Shown here piece after piece: positions 26,556 through 35,082 of a stretch of 59,078 bases of DNA; the first letter of the stretch is position 1, and each line of letters starts with the position of its first letter. This DNA comes from Chloroflexi bacterium OLB15. Lineage in GTDB: Bacteria > Chloroflexota > Anaerolineae > Aggregatilineales > Phototrophicaceae. Below the pieces are notes generated by a model that was not told the DNA's origin, searched no databases, and saw only the letters and a list, made by a program, of their open reading frames with translations. Made by a program: the position numbers and the translations under genes. The DNA is taken from NCBI GenBank assembly GCA_001567085.1, contig LMZS01000008.1:1-59078 (forward strand), in the 5' to 3' direction.

Positions 26556-27323
26556 TTAGGCGCTGTCACCCCGCCATCCGGCAAACCATGCATCCAGCAG
26601 CGGCAGCAGTTCATGCAGCGATTGGATCACGCCATCGGGGGTGGCGCCAGCGTTGGGATTGCCCTGCCGCGCGGTGGTTCGCAAGACCGAATGCATCCCC
26701 GCCGCCTGTGCCCCGGCAATATCCGCTTCCAGATCGTCGCCCACAAACACGGTATCTTCCGGGCGAGCGCCCACACATTCCAGCGCGGCGCGAAAGATTT
26801 CAGGGTGCGGCTTCAGGTAGCCAACATCGGCCGCCGAAATGCGACAGTCCGGGAAAAATTCAAGGATGCCAAAAGCATCAATCTCAATATCGCGCATCCA
26901 CATCGGCTGGTAAGCATTGGTGACGATGCCCACGCGAACGCCAGCGTTTTTCAAGAGCGTTAGCACTTCCGGTACTTCCGGGAAAATAACCGTGCCATCT
27001 ACCGCGCCCCAATCGTAGGCTTCAAGGCAGCGGCGCGGGTTCAGCAAACGCGAAGGCACGCCTGCCGCCGCCGCCGCTTCCACCAGCACCCGGCCCACGT
27101 TTGGCGCGTGCAGGTTAACGAACGCCTGCTGCCACGCCAGATGCGTGCGTTGTTGAAATTCAGTGTAGAACGCGGCCTCATCGGTCTGGGTAGCGCCTTC
27201 ACCAAGGAAATAATCCATCACCCGGCGCAGGCGCTTCGCTTCGGAAGTTTCCCAGGTATCGCGGGTGAAACCGCTCCAATCCAGCAGCGTGTTATCAAGG
27301 TCGAAAAGGACAGCTTTGAGCAT
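26556..27323 (-). CDS. HAD-superfamily hydrolase
   Basis: 255 residues. HAD motif I DLDNTLLDW (8-16, nucleophile Asp8 and Asp10), motif II VGIVTNAY with Thr, motif III Lys in AADVGYLKPHPEIF, motif IV VFVGDDLEADIAGAQ. The helical cap between motifs I and II places it among subfamily I phosphatases (phosphoglycolate phosphatase/YjjG-like, acting on sugar or nucleotide monophosphates). It is the first gene of a two-gene unit with the kinase-like protein at 25998. No substrate can be read off. Confidence 0.9.
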   Translation of the reverse strand: MLKAVLFDLDNTLLDWSGFTRDTWETSEAKRLRRVMDYFLGEGATQTDEAAFYTEFQQRTHLAWQQAFVNLHAPNVGRVLVEAAAAAGVPSRLLNPRRCLEAYDWGAVDGTVIFPEVPEVLTLLKNAGVRVGIVTNAYQPMWMRDIEIDAFGILEFFPDCRISAADVGYLKPHPEIFRAALECVGARPEDTVFVGDDLEADIAGAQAAGMHSVLRTTARQGNPNAGATPDGVIQSLHELLPLLDAWFAGWRGDSA

Positions 27324-27411
27324 AGCGGCATCAATCTTATGTGTAGGTATAGGACAATTTCATATGACGAGCGATCAGCACTTATGAACACGCTATTATG
27401 CGCGAAAGTGG

Positions 27412-28197
27412 TTAGAAACGGAAGAAGTTTTCCAGCCAGTTACGCAAATTTTCAGCGCCAGCGCTCAATTCAAAGACGTGCAAATCACCTTTTAACAGGG
27501 TTTCAGCAGTGATCTCATCTTCGGGCTGGGCTTTATAGGCTAAAGCCAGCTCATCGGCATAGCGCCCGCTGCCTTCCAGCGTCAATAAAGGCATAAGCAA
27601 TGGCCCCACCGCGCGGGCATGGGCTTCCTGCTTCACAATTTCGCCGCCGTTAATGATCACGCCCAACACCCGCCGCTGCCCCTCGCCGGAAAGCGCCCAG
27701 CCTACAGCGGCCAGCATATTGGATTCGTCGCCAAAAGCATCGCCGCCAGTTAGCACAAAATGGCTGTGATTTTCGTCCAGATCGGCCTGCTTCTCTGCGT
27801 TTTCAAAGCCGGGATAGGCCACCATTTCCTTCGGCGCCACGCCTATCAGGGGAAACGTGTAGCCATGTTTTGCGCGCGCTTCGCCTAGCATCTTCATGAC
27901 CCCGGAAGTGGTTCCGCCGTCCACCACCACAGCCTGCTGCTCCTGCGCGAAACGTGCCAATCCATCTTCAATCACAGCGCGCAAGTTTTCCAATCCGGTG
28001 CGCTCCATCAACCCCGCGCCGCCCATGATCACGAATACCGGGCGCGGCGGGGTTAAGCCAAGCGCCGCCACCACCGTTACAGCGGGCTGCTGTAGCGGCG
28101 TATAAACAGCGACGGCAGATTGCCCGTTAGGAAATGTGATGGTGAAAGGCTGAAGCTGCGAAGCATTGCCATCAAGCAACTGCTGGATGAATTGCAT
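27412..28197 (-). CDS. stand-alone LSDAT/SLOG-domain protein (TRPM-type nucleotide sensor fold)
   Basis: 261 residues nearly filled by one Rossmann-like domain. Marks of the prokaryotic LSDAT branch of the SLOG superfamily, related to the N-terminal domain of TRPM channels: VIMGGAGLMER (57-66), VVVDGGTTSGVMKMLGEA (90-107), PLIGVAPKEMVAYPG (116-130) and LDENHSHFVLTGGDAFGDES (140-159). SLOG domains bind or process nucleotide derivatives such as ADP-ribose or cyclic signals. Usually they are fused to or encoded beside effectors; here no effector is adjacent, the neighbours being mutY (divergent) and a HAD hydrolase unit. Family call is good, function is open. Confidence 0.75.
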   Translation of the reverse strand: MQFIQQLLDGNASQLQPFTITFPNGQSAVAVYTPLQQPAVTVVAALGLTPPRPVFVIMGGAGLMERTGLENLRAVIEDGLARFAQEQQAVVVDGGTTSGVMKMLGEARAKHGYTFPLIGVAPKEMVAYPGFENAEKQADLDENHSHFVLTGGDAFGDESNMLAAVGWALSGEGQRRVLGVIINGGEIVKQEAHARAVGPLLMPLLTLEGSGRYADELALAYKAQPEDEITAETLLKGDLHVFELSAGAENLRNWLENFFRF

Positions 28198-28378
28198 GCC
28201 AACCCCCCATGTTCAATGAAAGCGTCATGAACACAACGGATGGATTATAGCGCAGGTAGTGATGATCATGGCCTCCCTGTAATGTGGGGGTTGAATCGCG
28301 CTCATCCAATTTCCTGCGGTGTGCAGCAGGCGCGGCGTTACAATACAATGCCTTCACGTAGTTGATTTTGGGCGAAAT

Positions 28379-29482
28379 ATGGCATCCTCTTTAGCAGATG
28401 ATTTGCTGGCATGGTACGACTCGCAGGCGGTGGCGCTGCCCTGGCGCGCGCGGGATGCCGATCCCCTGCCAGAACGCGCCTATCACGTGTGGCTGTCAGA
28501 GATCATGCTTCAGCAAACGCAGGTGGAAACGGTCAAGCCATACTATGCCCGTTTTCTGAATGCATACCCAACCATAAAGGATTTAGCCGCCGCGCCGCTG
28601 GCTGACGTGCTGAAATTATGGGAGGGGTTAGGCTATTACAGCCGCGCCCGCAATCTGCACAAAGCCGCGATACAGGTGGTTGAGAAATTCGGCGGGGCAT
28701 TTCCACAAACGACAGCGGAACTCTTAAGCCTGCCGGGGATTGGGCGATACACCGCAGGCGCTATCGCCAGCATCGCTTACGGCGTAGCTGCGCCAGTGCT
28801 GGATGGCAATGTGATCCGCGTGTACTCACGGTTGTTTGACGTTGCCGATGATGTATTGCTGCCATCCACGCAGGCGAAATTATGGCAAATGGCAGAAGAT
28901 TTTCTGCCTGAAACGCGGCCGGGCGATTACAATCAGGCGTTGATGGATTTAGGCCGCCTGATTTGCAAGCCGCGCGCGCCGCTGTGTAAGGGATGCCCGG
29001 TACAGCAGCATTGCCTGGCGTATGCGCGGAACACGCAGGACAGCCGCCCGGTCAAAGCCAAAAAGCCGCAAACGCCGCATTATCAGGTCACGGCAGGCTT
29101 GATCTGGAATGAGCGCGGTGAGCTGCTGATCGCGCAGCGCCCACCAGATGGACTGCTAGGCGGGTTATGGGAGTTCCCCGGCGGGAAACAGGAAGCGAGC
29201 GAAACGCTGCAAGCCTGTCTGCATCGCGAACTGCAAGAAGAACTGAATATTGATGTTGCGATAGGCGAGCTTTTTGCGGTTGTCAAACATGCCTTCACCC
29301 ATTTCAGGATCACGCTGCATGCCTTCAACTGCCGCTATCACGATGACAGCGGCGAACCTGAAGCGTTAGGCGTGGCTGATTGGGCGTGGGTAATGCCGGA
29401 TGATCTGGAGCGCTATGCCTTCGGCAAGGCAGATCGGCAGGTGATCGCCCACCTGCGCAGTCGAAATGGGATGCTGTTATAG
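28379..29482 (+). CDS. mutY: A/G-specific adenine glycosylase
   Basis: 367 residues from Met 28379 (MASSLADDLLAWYDSQAVALPWR); the frame is open upstream to 28319. It removes adenine opposite 8-oxoguanine. Seen: catalytic Glu41 in SEIMLQQTQVETV, helix-hairpin-helix LPGIGRYTAGAIAS, catalytic Asp142 in LDGNVIRVYSR, and the [4Fe-4S] Cys196-x6-Cys203-x2-Cys206-x5-Cys212 (CKPRAPLCKGCPVQQHC). The C-terminal part (~225-360) is the NUDIX-like 8-oxoG recognition domain (GLLGGLWEFPGGKQE..., LHRELQEEL). Adjacent convergent gene is unrelated. Confidence 0.96.
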   Translation: MASSLADDLLAWYDSQAVALPWRARDADPLPERAYHVWLSEIMLQQTQVETVKPYYARFLNAYPTIKDLAAAPLADVLKLWEGLGYYSRARNLHKAAIQVVEKFGGAFPQTTAELLSLPGIGRYTAGAIASIAYGVAAPVLDGNVIRVYSRLFDVADDVLLPSTQAKLWQMAEDFLPETRPGDYNQALMDLGRLICKPRAPLCKGCPVQQHCLAYARNTQDSRPVKAKKPQTPHYQVTAGLIWNERGELLIAQRPPDGLLGGLWEFPGGKQEASETLQACLHRELQEELNIDVAIGELFAVVKHAFTHFRITLHAFNCRYHDDSGEPEALGVADWAWVMPDDLERYAFGKADRQVIAHLRSRNGMLL

Positions 29483-29489
29483 CGGGTGT

Positions 29490-30059
29490 CTAAGGCTGCT
29501 TAAACGCGATCTCAACATAAGGATCGCCGCTGTCGCGGGTCTTGCCGCTGCTGACGATGATCAGCCGGTGATCAGCAGCTTTTAGCATTTCGATGCGCTC
29601 GTGAGGCATCAGGTTTTCCCAGCGCGAAAACACCGCCGTATACGTGCCTACCCCTTTGTTTGGCGTTACGTCACGCGGGTTTGTGCCGGCATAACTCAAC
29701 ACATTCAGCACTTCACCAACGGGCAAATTCAAATATTCGGGCAAAGCAGCCTGCGGCGCGGGTGCTGCCGGGCGCGGCGCGTTACTGGCCGGCGCAGGCG
29801 CATCATTGGCTGGCAGCGATGACGGGGCTGGCTTTGCAATTGCCGCAATTTCAGAATCGGGAAACTGTTTGATCAATTCCGCCAATTCAACGGCTGCCTT
29901 GTAATAACCTTCCGCTAACCCCCGGTAATATGGCGTGCGCGGGTCGGCAGGATCGCCATTTTTGGCATCGCGGGCATAATCCCGCGCCAGCAGCGTCCAC
30001 TTATTCGCGATATTGCGCAGTTCTGCGGCCGGGTCTGAATTGGATTTTGTGTTGTTCAT
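29490..30059 (-). CDS. hypothetical soluble protein
   Basis: 189 residues from Met 30059 (MNNTKSNSDPAAELRNIANK); upstream codons of the open frame look non-coding. N-terminal helical segment (LRNIANKWTLLARDYARDA...LAEGYYKAAVELAELIKQF, ~15-70), a Pro/Ala linker, then a compact alpha/beta domain (YLNLPVGEVLNVLSYAGTNPRDVTPNKGVGTYTAVFSRWENL...IIVSSGKTRDSGDPYVEIAF). No family recognised. Its stop is 7 bases after that of mutY on the other strand. Confidence 0.55.
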   Translation of the reverse strand: MNNTKSNSDPAAELRNIANKWTLLARDYARDAKNGDPADPRTPYYRGLAEGYYKAAVELAELIKQFPDSEIAAIAKPAPSSLPANDAPAPASNAPRPAAPAPQAALPEYLNLPVGEVLNVLSYAGTNPRDVTPNKGVGTYTAVFSRWENLMPHERIEMLKAADHRLIIVSSGKTRDSGDPYVEIAFKQP

Positions 30060-30204
30060 AAATTCACTCGTTATGACCGTGACGAAACAGCCGAATAATG
30101 TCATTTTAGCGCGACTTGGTGAATCGGATAACAAGCATTAGCATCCGGGCGGCAGTTTCGCGATCAAAATTGCTATCCTGGCACATTCCCGGCTGTCTGT
30201 GAAC

Positions 30205-30233
30205 TTGAATACAACCCCTGCCGATGGCATAAT
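30205..30233 (+). promoter_or_regulatory. sigma70-type promoter
   Basis: TTGAAT (30205-30210), 17-base spacer, CATAAT (30228-30233), 45 bases before ATG 30278. Identical hexamers and spacing to the promoter at 22586. Confidence 0.6.
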
Positions 30234-30277
30234 CAGGGGGTAAATCCACTCGTTGAATTTAGAAAGCGCCCGGTAAA

Positions 30278-31216
30278 ATGACCGACGAAATTGTCTCCTC
30301 CGAATCGTTCACTGTATTTATCACCGGCGTGATCACGCCAGTCGGGCAGGCGCTTACCCACTTGCTCAATGCGCAGGGTCACAATGTGATTGGCACGGTT
30401 AGCAGCTCACGCCAGGCCGAAGAGCTGCGCGCCATAGGCGGCACGCCAGCCTACCCCGATTTATACCGGGCAGGCGAACTGCGCAGCGTGATTGCCGGCA
30501 CAGGCGCGAAAATTGTGGTCAACCTTGCGCCGCAAGCCCCCAATCACCCGCCGCAAATAGATGCCAACTGGGATTTGCAAATTGCCGAAGCAGCCAGCGC
30601 GTTGGCACAGGCTTCCGCCGAAGCAGGCGTTGAGTATCTGGTACACACCAGCTACGCCTTTGCTGACGGCCAAACCGGTGAAGAGTCTGCTGAAGCGCGC
30701 CCGTTTCTCAAGGCAGTTCGCGCCGCCGAACGTGCAGTGCTGGAAAGCCCGGTGCCGTCTTGTGTGCTGCGTTTTGGCACAGTGTACGGCGCAGAATCGC
30801 CAGAGCTACTCCAACTGATCGCCACAATTAAGGCGGGGCGCGCGGTGCATCCCGGCTTCGCTCACAAAACGCACTGGTTATATGCAACCGATGCCGCCGA
30901 AGCGATCAACGCTGCCTTGCACGCGCGGCCTGCGGTTGAAACGCTGACCGTCACTGACGATCATCCCGCCAGCGCAGTTGAATTCCTTCAATATTTCTGC
31001 CAAACGCAGGGGTTGCTAACGCCAGACAAGCCGCGCATCGCTGTGCGCCGCCCCTTTAGCAAGCTGCATGAAGCCTTACAACACTTGCACTACGAAGCTG
31101 GCAATGCCGCCGCCAAAGAAGAATTGAACTGGTCGCCGCGCTTTGCTGATTACAAGCAGGGCATTGATGATCTGCTGATTTCATGGCGGGCGATGATGGA
31201 GCCTGTTGCCCATTGA
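30278..31216 (+). CDS. NAD-dependent epimerase/dehydratase-like SDR
   Basis: 312 residues with an SDR Rossmann core: VFITGVITPVGQALTHLL where the glycine motif is loosened (TGxxxxxG, the central Gly is Thr/Ile), VVNLAPQAPNHPPQ, and a HTSYAFADG segment in place of the usual SSxxVYG. The C-terminal half has RFGTVYGAESPELL and WLYATDAAEAINAAL as in extended SDRs. Activity and cofactor specificity are uncertain because both the nucleotide loop and the catalytic Tyr-x3-Lys are atypical. The stop overlaps a TTG start (TTGA 31213-31216) of the ABC ATPase. Confidence 0.7.
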   Translation: MTDEIVSSESFTVFITGVITPVGQALTHLLNAQGHNVIGTVSSSRQAEELRAIGGTPAYPDLYRAGELRSVIAGTGAKIVVNLAPQAPNHPPQIDANWDLQIAEAASALAQASAEAGVEYLVHTSYAFADGQTGEESAEARPFLKAVRAAERAVLESPVPSCVLRFGTVYGAESPELLQLIATIKAGRAVHPGFAHKTHWLYATDAAEAINAALHARPAVETLTVTDDHPASAVEFLQYFCQTQGLLTPDKPRIAVRRPFSKLHEALQHLHYEAGNAAAKEELNWSPRFADYKQGIDDLLISWRAMMEPVAH

Positions 31217-32016
31217 TAGCTGCTGAACCGCTTCGCATCCCTGTGATTGCCGTCCGTAACCTAACAATTAGTTACGGCGCCAATTCAGCTTTGGAAGATA
31301 TCTCGCTCGATGTTATCCCCGGAGATCGCATCGCCATCATCGGGCCAAACGGAGCGGGCAAATCTACGTTACTGAAGGCGGTAGTAGGGCTGGTTTCTTT
31401 CCAGCAGGGCGCGATTACGGTTGCTGGAGATCGCCGCCGTTTGGGGTATGTTCCCCAACATGAGAACGTGGACTGGAATTTTCCGGTCAGCGTTTTGGAT
31501 GCGGTGATCATGGGCATGTGGCAGGAAGTGGGCTGGTTTCGTCGTCCTGGGCGTTCGCAGGCGGCAAAGGCGCTGGAAGCGCTGGATCGCGTTGGGCTGA
31601 GCGAGTTTGGCAAGCGGCAGGTTGGTGAATTGAGCGGCGGTCAGCGGCGGCGGGTGTTTATTGCCCGTGCGCTGGCACAGCAGGCCGACATTCTGCTGCT
31701 GGACGAGCCTTTTAGCGGGGTTGATATTGCCGCCGAATCTGACCTGATGGTGATACTGCGCCGCTTGAACAGCGAAGGGATAACCCTGCTGTTAAGCACC
31801 CACGATCTGGAACTGGCGCGCGAACAATTTGATAAAGTGCTGGCGCTGCGACGCAAGGTGATCGCCTTTGGCAGCCCTAAAACGGTATTCACCCGCGATC
31901 ATCTGGCAGAACTATATGGCAAGCGGGTGATTGCTTATGAAGGCGATATGCCCGCCGAAGTATTTATTGACGAACATGGTTGTTGTGAAGATCATGAGGG
32001 GCATCAGCACCCCTGA
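31213..32016 (+). CDS. metal-type ABC transporter ATPase, orphan
   Basis: The open frame begins at 31183, but TTG 31213 overlaps the preceding stop (TTGA) with GGAG at 31198-31201 and is the likeliest start; product ~267 residues. Single ATPase domain with Walker A GPNGAGKST, LGYVPQHENVDWNFP (Q-loop, typical of ZnuC/MntB/SitB-type metal importers), signature LSGGQRRRVFIAR, Walker B ILLLDEPFSG and H-loop STHDL. The tail DEHGCCEDHEGHQHP is rich in Cys and His and probably binds metal. No permease or binding protein gene is in reach: next is an MscS channel. Confidence 0.85.
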   Translation: MIAAEPLRIPVIAVRNLTISYGANSALEDISLDVIPGDRIAIIGPNGAGKSTLLKAVVGLVSFQQGAITVAGDRRRLGYVPQHENVDWNFPVSVLDAVIMGMWQEVGWFRRPGRSQAAKALEALDRVGLSEFGKRQVGELSGGQRRRVFIARALAQQADILLLDEPFSGVDIAAESDLMVILRRLNSEGITLLLSTHDLELAREQFDKVLALRRKVIAFGSPKTVFTRDHLAELYGKRVIAYEGDMPAEVFIDEHGCCEDHEGHQHP

Positions 32017-32083
32017 AGCGACATGACGCTGCTGTAAATGAACGCCTTGTAACCATTCGTAGACGATAAGCGAGAATTGAGCG

Positions 32084-33202
32084 GTGTTTGAATTCCTGCC
32101 TGCTCCCCTGACATTCCTGCTAGCACGACTGCTGCTGCTCGTCCTTGCCGTTCTCGTCCTGTGGCTCATCAAAAAACTGGTATTTTCAGCCCTGCATTTC
32201 GCGCTCAGCCAGATTTTGAAGCGGCTGAAGGTGCCTGAATACAAAGAGCCGCTTTTTGAAGTTATTCGTCTGCCCCTCAACATATTCCTGATCGCGATCC
32301 TGTTGAGATTCGCTGGCGCAGTATTTTCTGACCAGTCTGGTTTTAGCGATCTGATGCGTGACCTGAGCCGTGTGCTAGCCTCATTTGCAACGGTGATCGC
32401 TGTCTACCGCGTGATCAGCTTCATCCTTTCTGACACGGTGCGCGCCAAAGGGCTGCTCAGCGTTAAGGTACAACCAGACTTAATCCCGTTCATACGCACC
32501 GCAGTTCAGGTGCTGGTGATAATTCTGGGCATCCTGCTGATCTTGCAATCCTCTGGCTTTGAAGTTTCATCGCTGATCACCGCGCTCGGCATCAGTTCGC
32601 TGGCAATTTCGCTGGCAGCTCAGGATACGCTGAGCAACCTGTTTGGGTTTCTGGCTATCGTTGGCGATAGGCCGTTCGTAGTTGGGGATTACATCAAGAC
32701 GCCAGATGTTGAAGGGACGGTGATCAGCGTGGGCGTGCGCTCAACCCGCATCCGCCAAACCGACCAATCTTACGTGACTGTTCCGAACACCACACTTGCC
32801 AACGCCGCTATCGTCAATGCCACGCAAATCACCAAGCGGTTGGTGGATATTACGGTTGGCGTACCCTACACCACGCACACGGCGGCGCTGCATAATGCGC
32901 TTGAACAAGTGCGAAGCTCCTTGCGATCCGATCAGGCTATTGACCAGGAGTCGATTAACGTATTCCTGCGCAAAATCGGGGCGCAGTCGCTTGAAATCAT
33001 GGTGCGCTTTTACGTCCTGGTGCGTGATTACAAACAGTTCATGCAAATACAGGAAAAGCTGATATTTGATGTAATGAAAATTCTGGACGACAACAACCTG
33101 AAAATCATCAGCTCAACCAACACCATGTACGTCACCAATCTGGATGGCGGACAGCGCGGCGTTATGAAAGATGATGAGATGCTTCAGCCGGGCGATGCCT
33201 AG
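32084..33202 (+). CDS. mechanosensitive channel of the MscS family
   Basis: 372 residues from a GTG start. Four predicted helices; the pore-lining helix and following beta domain match MscS (LISLAAQDTLSNLFGFLAIVGDRPFVVGDYI, TPDVEGTVISVGVRSTRIRQTDQSYVTVPNTTLANAAIVN). The C-terminal alpha/beta vestibule domain follows (KRLVDITVGVPYTT ... VMKILDDNNLKIISSTN). Such channels open when membrane tension rises on hypo-osmotic shock and let out solutes. Longer N-terminus than E. coli MscS (one extra helix). Confidence 0.9.
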   Translation: MFEFLPAPLTFLLARLLLLVLAVLVLWLIKKLVFSALHFALSQILKRLKVPEYKEPLFEVIRLPLNIFLIAILLRFAGAVFSDQSGFSDLMRDLSRVLASFATVIAVYRVISFILSDTVRAKGLLSVKVQPDLIPFIRTAVQVLVIILGILLILQSSGFEVSSLITALGISSLAISLAAQDTLSNLFGFLAIVGDRPFVVGDYIKTPDVEGTVISVGVRSTRIRQTDQSYVTVPNTTLANAAIVNATQITKRLVDITVGVPYTTHTAALHNALEQVRSSLRSDQAIDQESINVFLRKIGAQSLEIMVRFYVLVRDYKQFMQIQEKLIFDVMKILDDNNLKIISSTNTMYVTNLDGGQRGVMKDDEMLQPGDA

Positions 33203-33266
33203 CTTCAGATGAGGAATCACGGCGCACAGCCAGTATATTGTATGAACAGGGCGGTACTAAAACCGT

Positions 33267-33284
33267 CCTGATTTGCGAATCAGG
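33267..33284 (+). promoter_or_regulatory. hairpin covering the galE ribosome binding site
   Basis: CCTGATT (33267-33273), loop tgcg, AATCAGG (33278-33284). The right arm overlaps the AGGAG (33282-33286) that lies 8 bases before the TTG start at 33295, so the stem could lower translation. Confidence 0.4.
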
Positions 33285-33294
33285 AGTCTAAACT

Positions 33295-34293
33295 TTGAAT
33301 CCAATTCTCGTGACCGGCGGCGCAGGGTACATCGGCAGTCATGTGGTTTACCGCCTGATCGAGCGCGGGTATTCAGTGGTGGTGCTGGACAATCTAAGCG
33401 CCGGGCATCGCGCCGCCATCCACCCTAACGCCATTTTTGAGCAAGCCGATCTGCTGAACCGCCCGCAGATTGCCAGCATCTTCCAGCGTTACACCTTTGA
33501 TGGCATCATGCACTTTGCCTCGCGTATTCAGGTGGGCGAAAGCATGCAGCAGCCATTTATGTACCTGCGCGATAACATCGAAACGGCGACCAACATTATC
33601 GAAGCGGCTTGCGAAAACAACGTCAAACGCTTCATCCTGTCCTCAACAGCCAACTTGTTTGATAAACCCGCGCGTATTCCGATTGACGAAAACGAGCCGA
33701 TCATCCCCGGCAGCGTGTATGGCGAAACCAAAGCCCACGCTGAACGCATTTTGTACTGGATGGATCGCATTTACGGCCTGAAATACTGCGCGCTGCGTTA
33801 TTTCAACGCCAGCGGCGCCCATCCTGACGGCGTAATCGGGGAAGATCATCACCCTGAAACCCACCTGATCCCTCTGGTATTGCAAGTAGCGCTCGGTCAG
33901 CGCGATTTCGTGACCGTGTTCGGCGATGACTACCCCACGCACGACGGGACGCCGATTCGCGATTATATTCATGTGCTGGATTTAGCCGACGCGCATATTC
34001 GCGCGCTGGAAGTCCTCCAGCAGGGCGAAAGCCACGCCTATAACGTGGGCATCGGGCGCGGCTATACGGTGATGGAAGTGATCGAAGCGGCGCGCGCAGT
34101 GACCGGCCACGCAATTCCGATACAGGTGGGCAGCAGGCGCGCAGGCGACGCAGCGGCGTTGGTAGCTGATAACACGCGCATTATGGAAGAACTCAACTGG
34201 ATGCCGCAGTATGGCGATCTGCGCCCGATCATCGAAACCGCGTGGAAATGGCATCAGAGTCACCCCAACGGCTACGATGATGGGCAGAAATAA
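33295..34293 (+). CDS. galE: UDP-glucose 4-epimerase
   Basis: 332 residues from a TTG start with AGGAG eight bases upstream. Rossmann motif [10 protein letters not shown] (7-16), NLSAGHR, the active-site serine/threonine strand [11 protein letters not shown] (GalE proper has SSAATYG, so one position differs), catalytic Tyr and Lys in [14 protein letters not shown], and the substrate motif [29 protein letters not shown], the GalE signature that separates it from other sugar epimerases. It interconverts UDP-glucose and UDP-galactose for glycan synthesis. Monocistronic. Confidence 0.93.
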   Translation: MNPILVTGGAGYIGSHVVYRLIERGYSVVVLDNLSAGHRAAIHPNAIFEQADLLNRPQIASIFQRYTFDGIMHFASRIQVGESMQQPFMYLRDNIETATNIIEAACENNVKRFILSSTANLFDKPARIPIDENEPIIPGSVYGETKAHAERILYWMDRIYGLKYCALRYFNASGAHPDGVIGEDHHPETHLIPLVLQVALGQRDFVTVFGDDYPTHDGTPIRDYIHVLDLADAHIRALEVLQQGESHAYNVGIGRGYTVMEVIEAARAVTGHAIPIQVGSRRAGDAAALVADNTRIMEELNWMPQYGDLRPIIETAWKWHQSHPNGYDDGQK

Positions 34294-34335
34294 TTTTTTA
34301 AACGGAAAGGTGGCGCGAAGATCATGCCGCCTTTC

Positions 34336-35082
34336 CTACGGCGTGTACCCCAGCAAATTCAGCAGCTTGATAACTGCTAATTCGTAATCTTCAGCCGATT
34401 CGCGGCGTACTTCAATCACTTGTCTCGCCGCCAATGCTTCCGGAAATGAATGATCGCGCTGAAAGCCATTATGGGTGACCGGCACAATCACACAACCCGG
34501 CGTATTCAACGCCCATTCAATTTCCTCGCGCACATATTCACTTTCCAGCGTGGTCGGGCCGATCAGCAAAATGAAATAGCGGCATTCGCGCACCATCTTC
34601 TCTAAATACGCCCGCCATTCCGCGCCGGGATCAATTTGCAGATCAATGAACGGATTTTGCACGCCTACCGCTTTCAGGCGAGCGACGACTAGCAGCCCAA
34701 AAGCGCTGCTTTCGGCACGCCGGTACGAGATAAAAACGTTAGGCGGCGTCGCTGGCTCACGCAGCAGATCGAAAGCGCGCGGGGTAAGTATGTAGTCCAC
34801 CGTACCAGACTCGCGCTGATTCGTGATTTCCAGATAGCCAAGCGACACCAAAAGTTCTGGCCAGGGCGGGTCATCATCCCAAACTTCGGCTAAATATGCA
34901 TCCATGCGGCCAAAATCCAGCCATTGAAAACCGTCAGCCCCCATTGGCGCAACTGCTGGCGCTGGCGACCAGCGCTTTTGCAGCGCGCCCCACGCCAGAT
35001 CGCGGGCGAAGCGCACAATACGCTCAGCCGGATCATCCGGTAAAGGCTGTGATAACGGTGTATTTTCAAATTCGCTCATCAC
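34336..35082 (-). CDS. TIR-domain protein with a winged-helix-like N-terminus
   Basis: 248 residues (GTG 35082; ATG 35079 equally likely, overlapping the acetyltransferase stop). Residues ~15-110 look like a helical/winged-helix module (LLVSLGYLEITNQRESGTVDYILT). Residues ~114-245 are a TIR domain: PNVFISYRRAESS (box 1), AEWRAYLEKMVRECRYFILLIGP, and SEYVREEIEWALNTPGCVIVPV, where Glu187 sits at the position of the catalytic Glu of NAD-cleaving TIRs. Prokaryotic TIR proteins often degrade NAD in immunity or make signalling nucleotides. It is translationally coupled to the GNAT gene at 35079-35659. Confidence 0.82.
   Translation of the reverse strand: MMSEFENTPLSQPLPDDPAERIVRFARDLAWGALQKRWSPAPAVAPMGADGFQWLDFGRMDAYLAEVWDDDPPWPELLVSLGYLEITNQRESGTVDYILTPRAFDLLREPATPPNVFISYRRAESSAFGLLVVARLKAVGVQNPFIDLQIDPGAEWRAYLEKMVRECRYFILLIGPTTLESEYVREEIEWALNTPGCVIVPVTHNGFQRDHSFPEALAARQVIEVRRESAEDYELAVIKLLNLLGYTP

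Noticed and set aside
27412..35082. Thoeris-like defence pair (TIR plus SLOG)
   Set aside because: The TIR and the SLOG genes are about 6 kb apart in different transcription units, and the SLOG protein is of TRPM/LSDAT type rather than ThsA.
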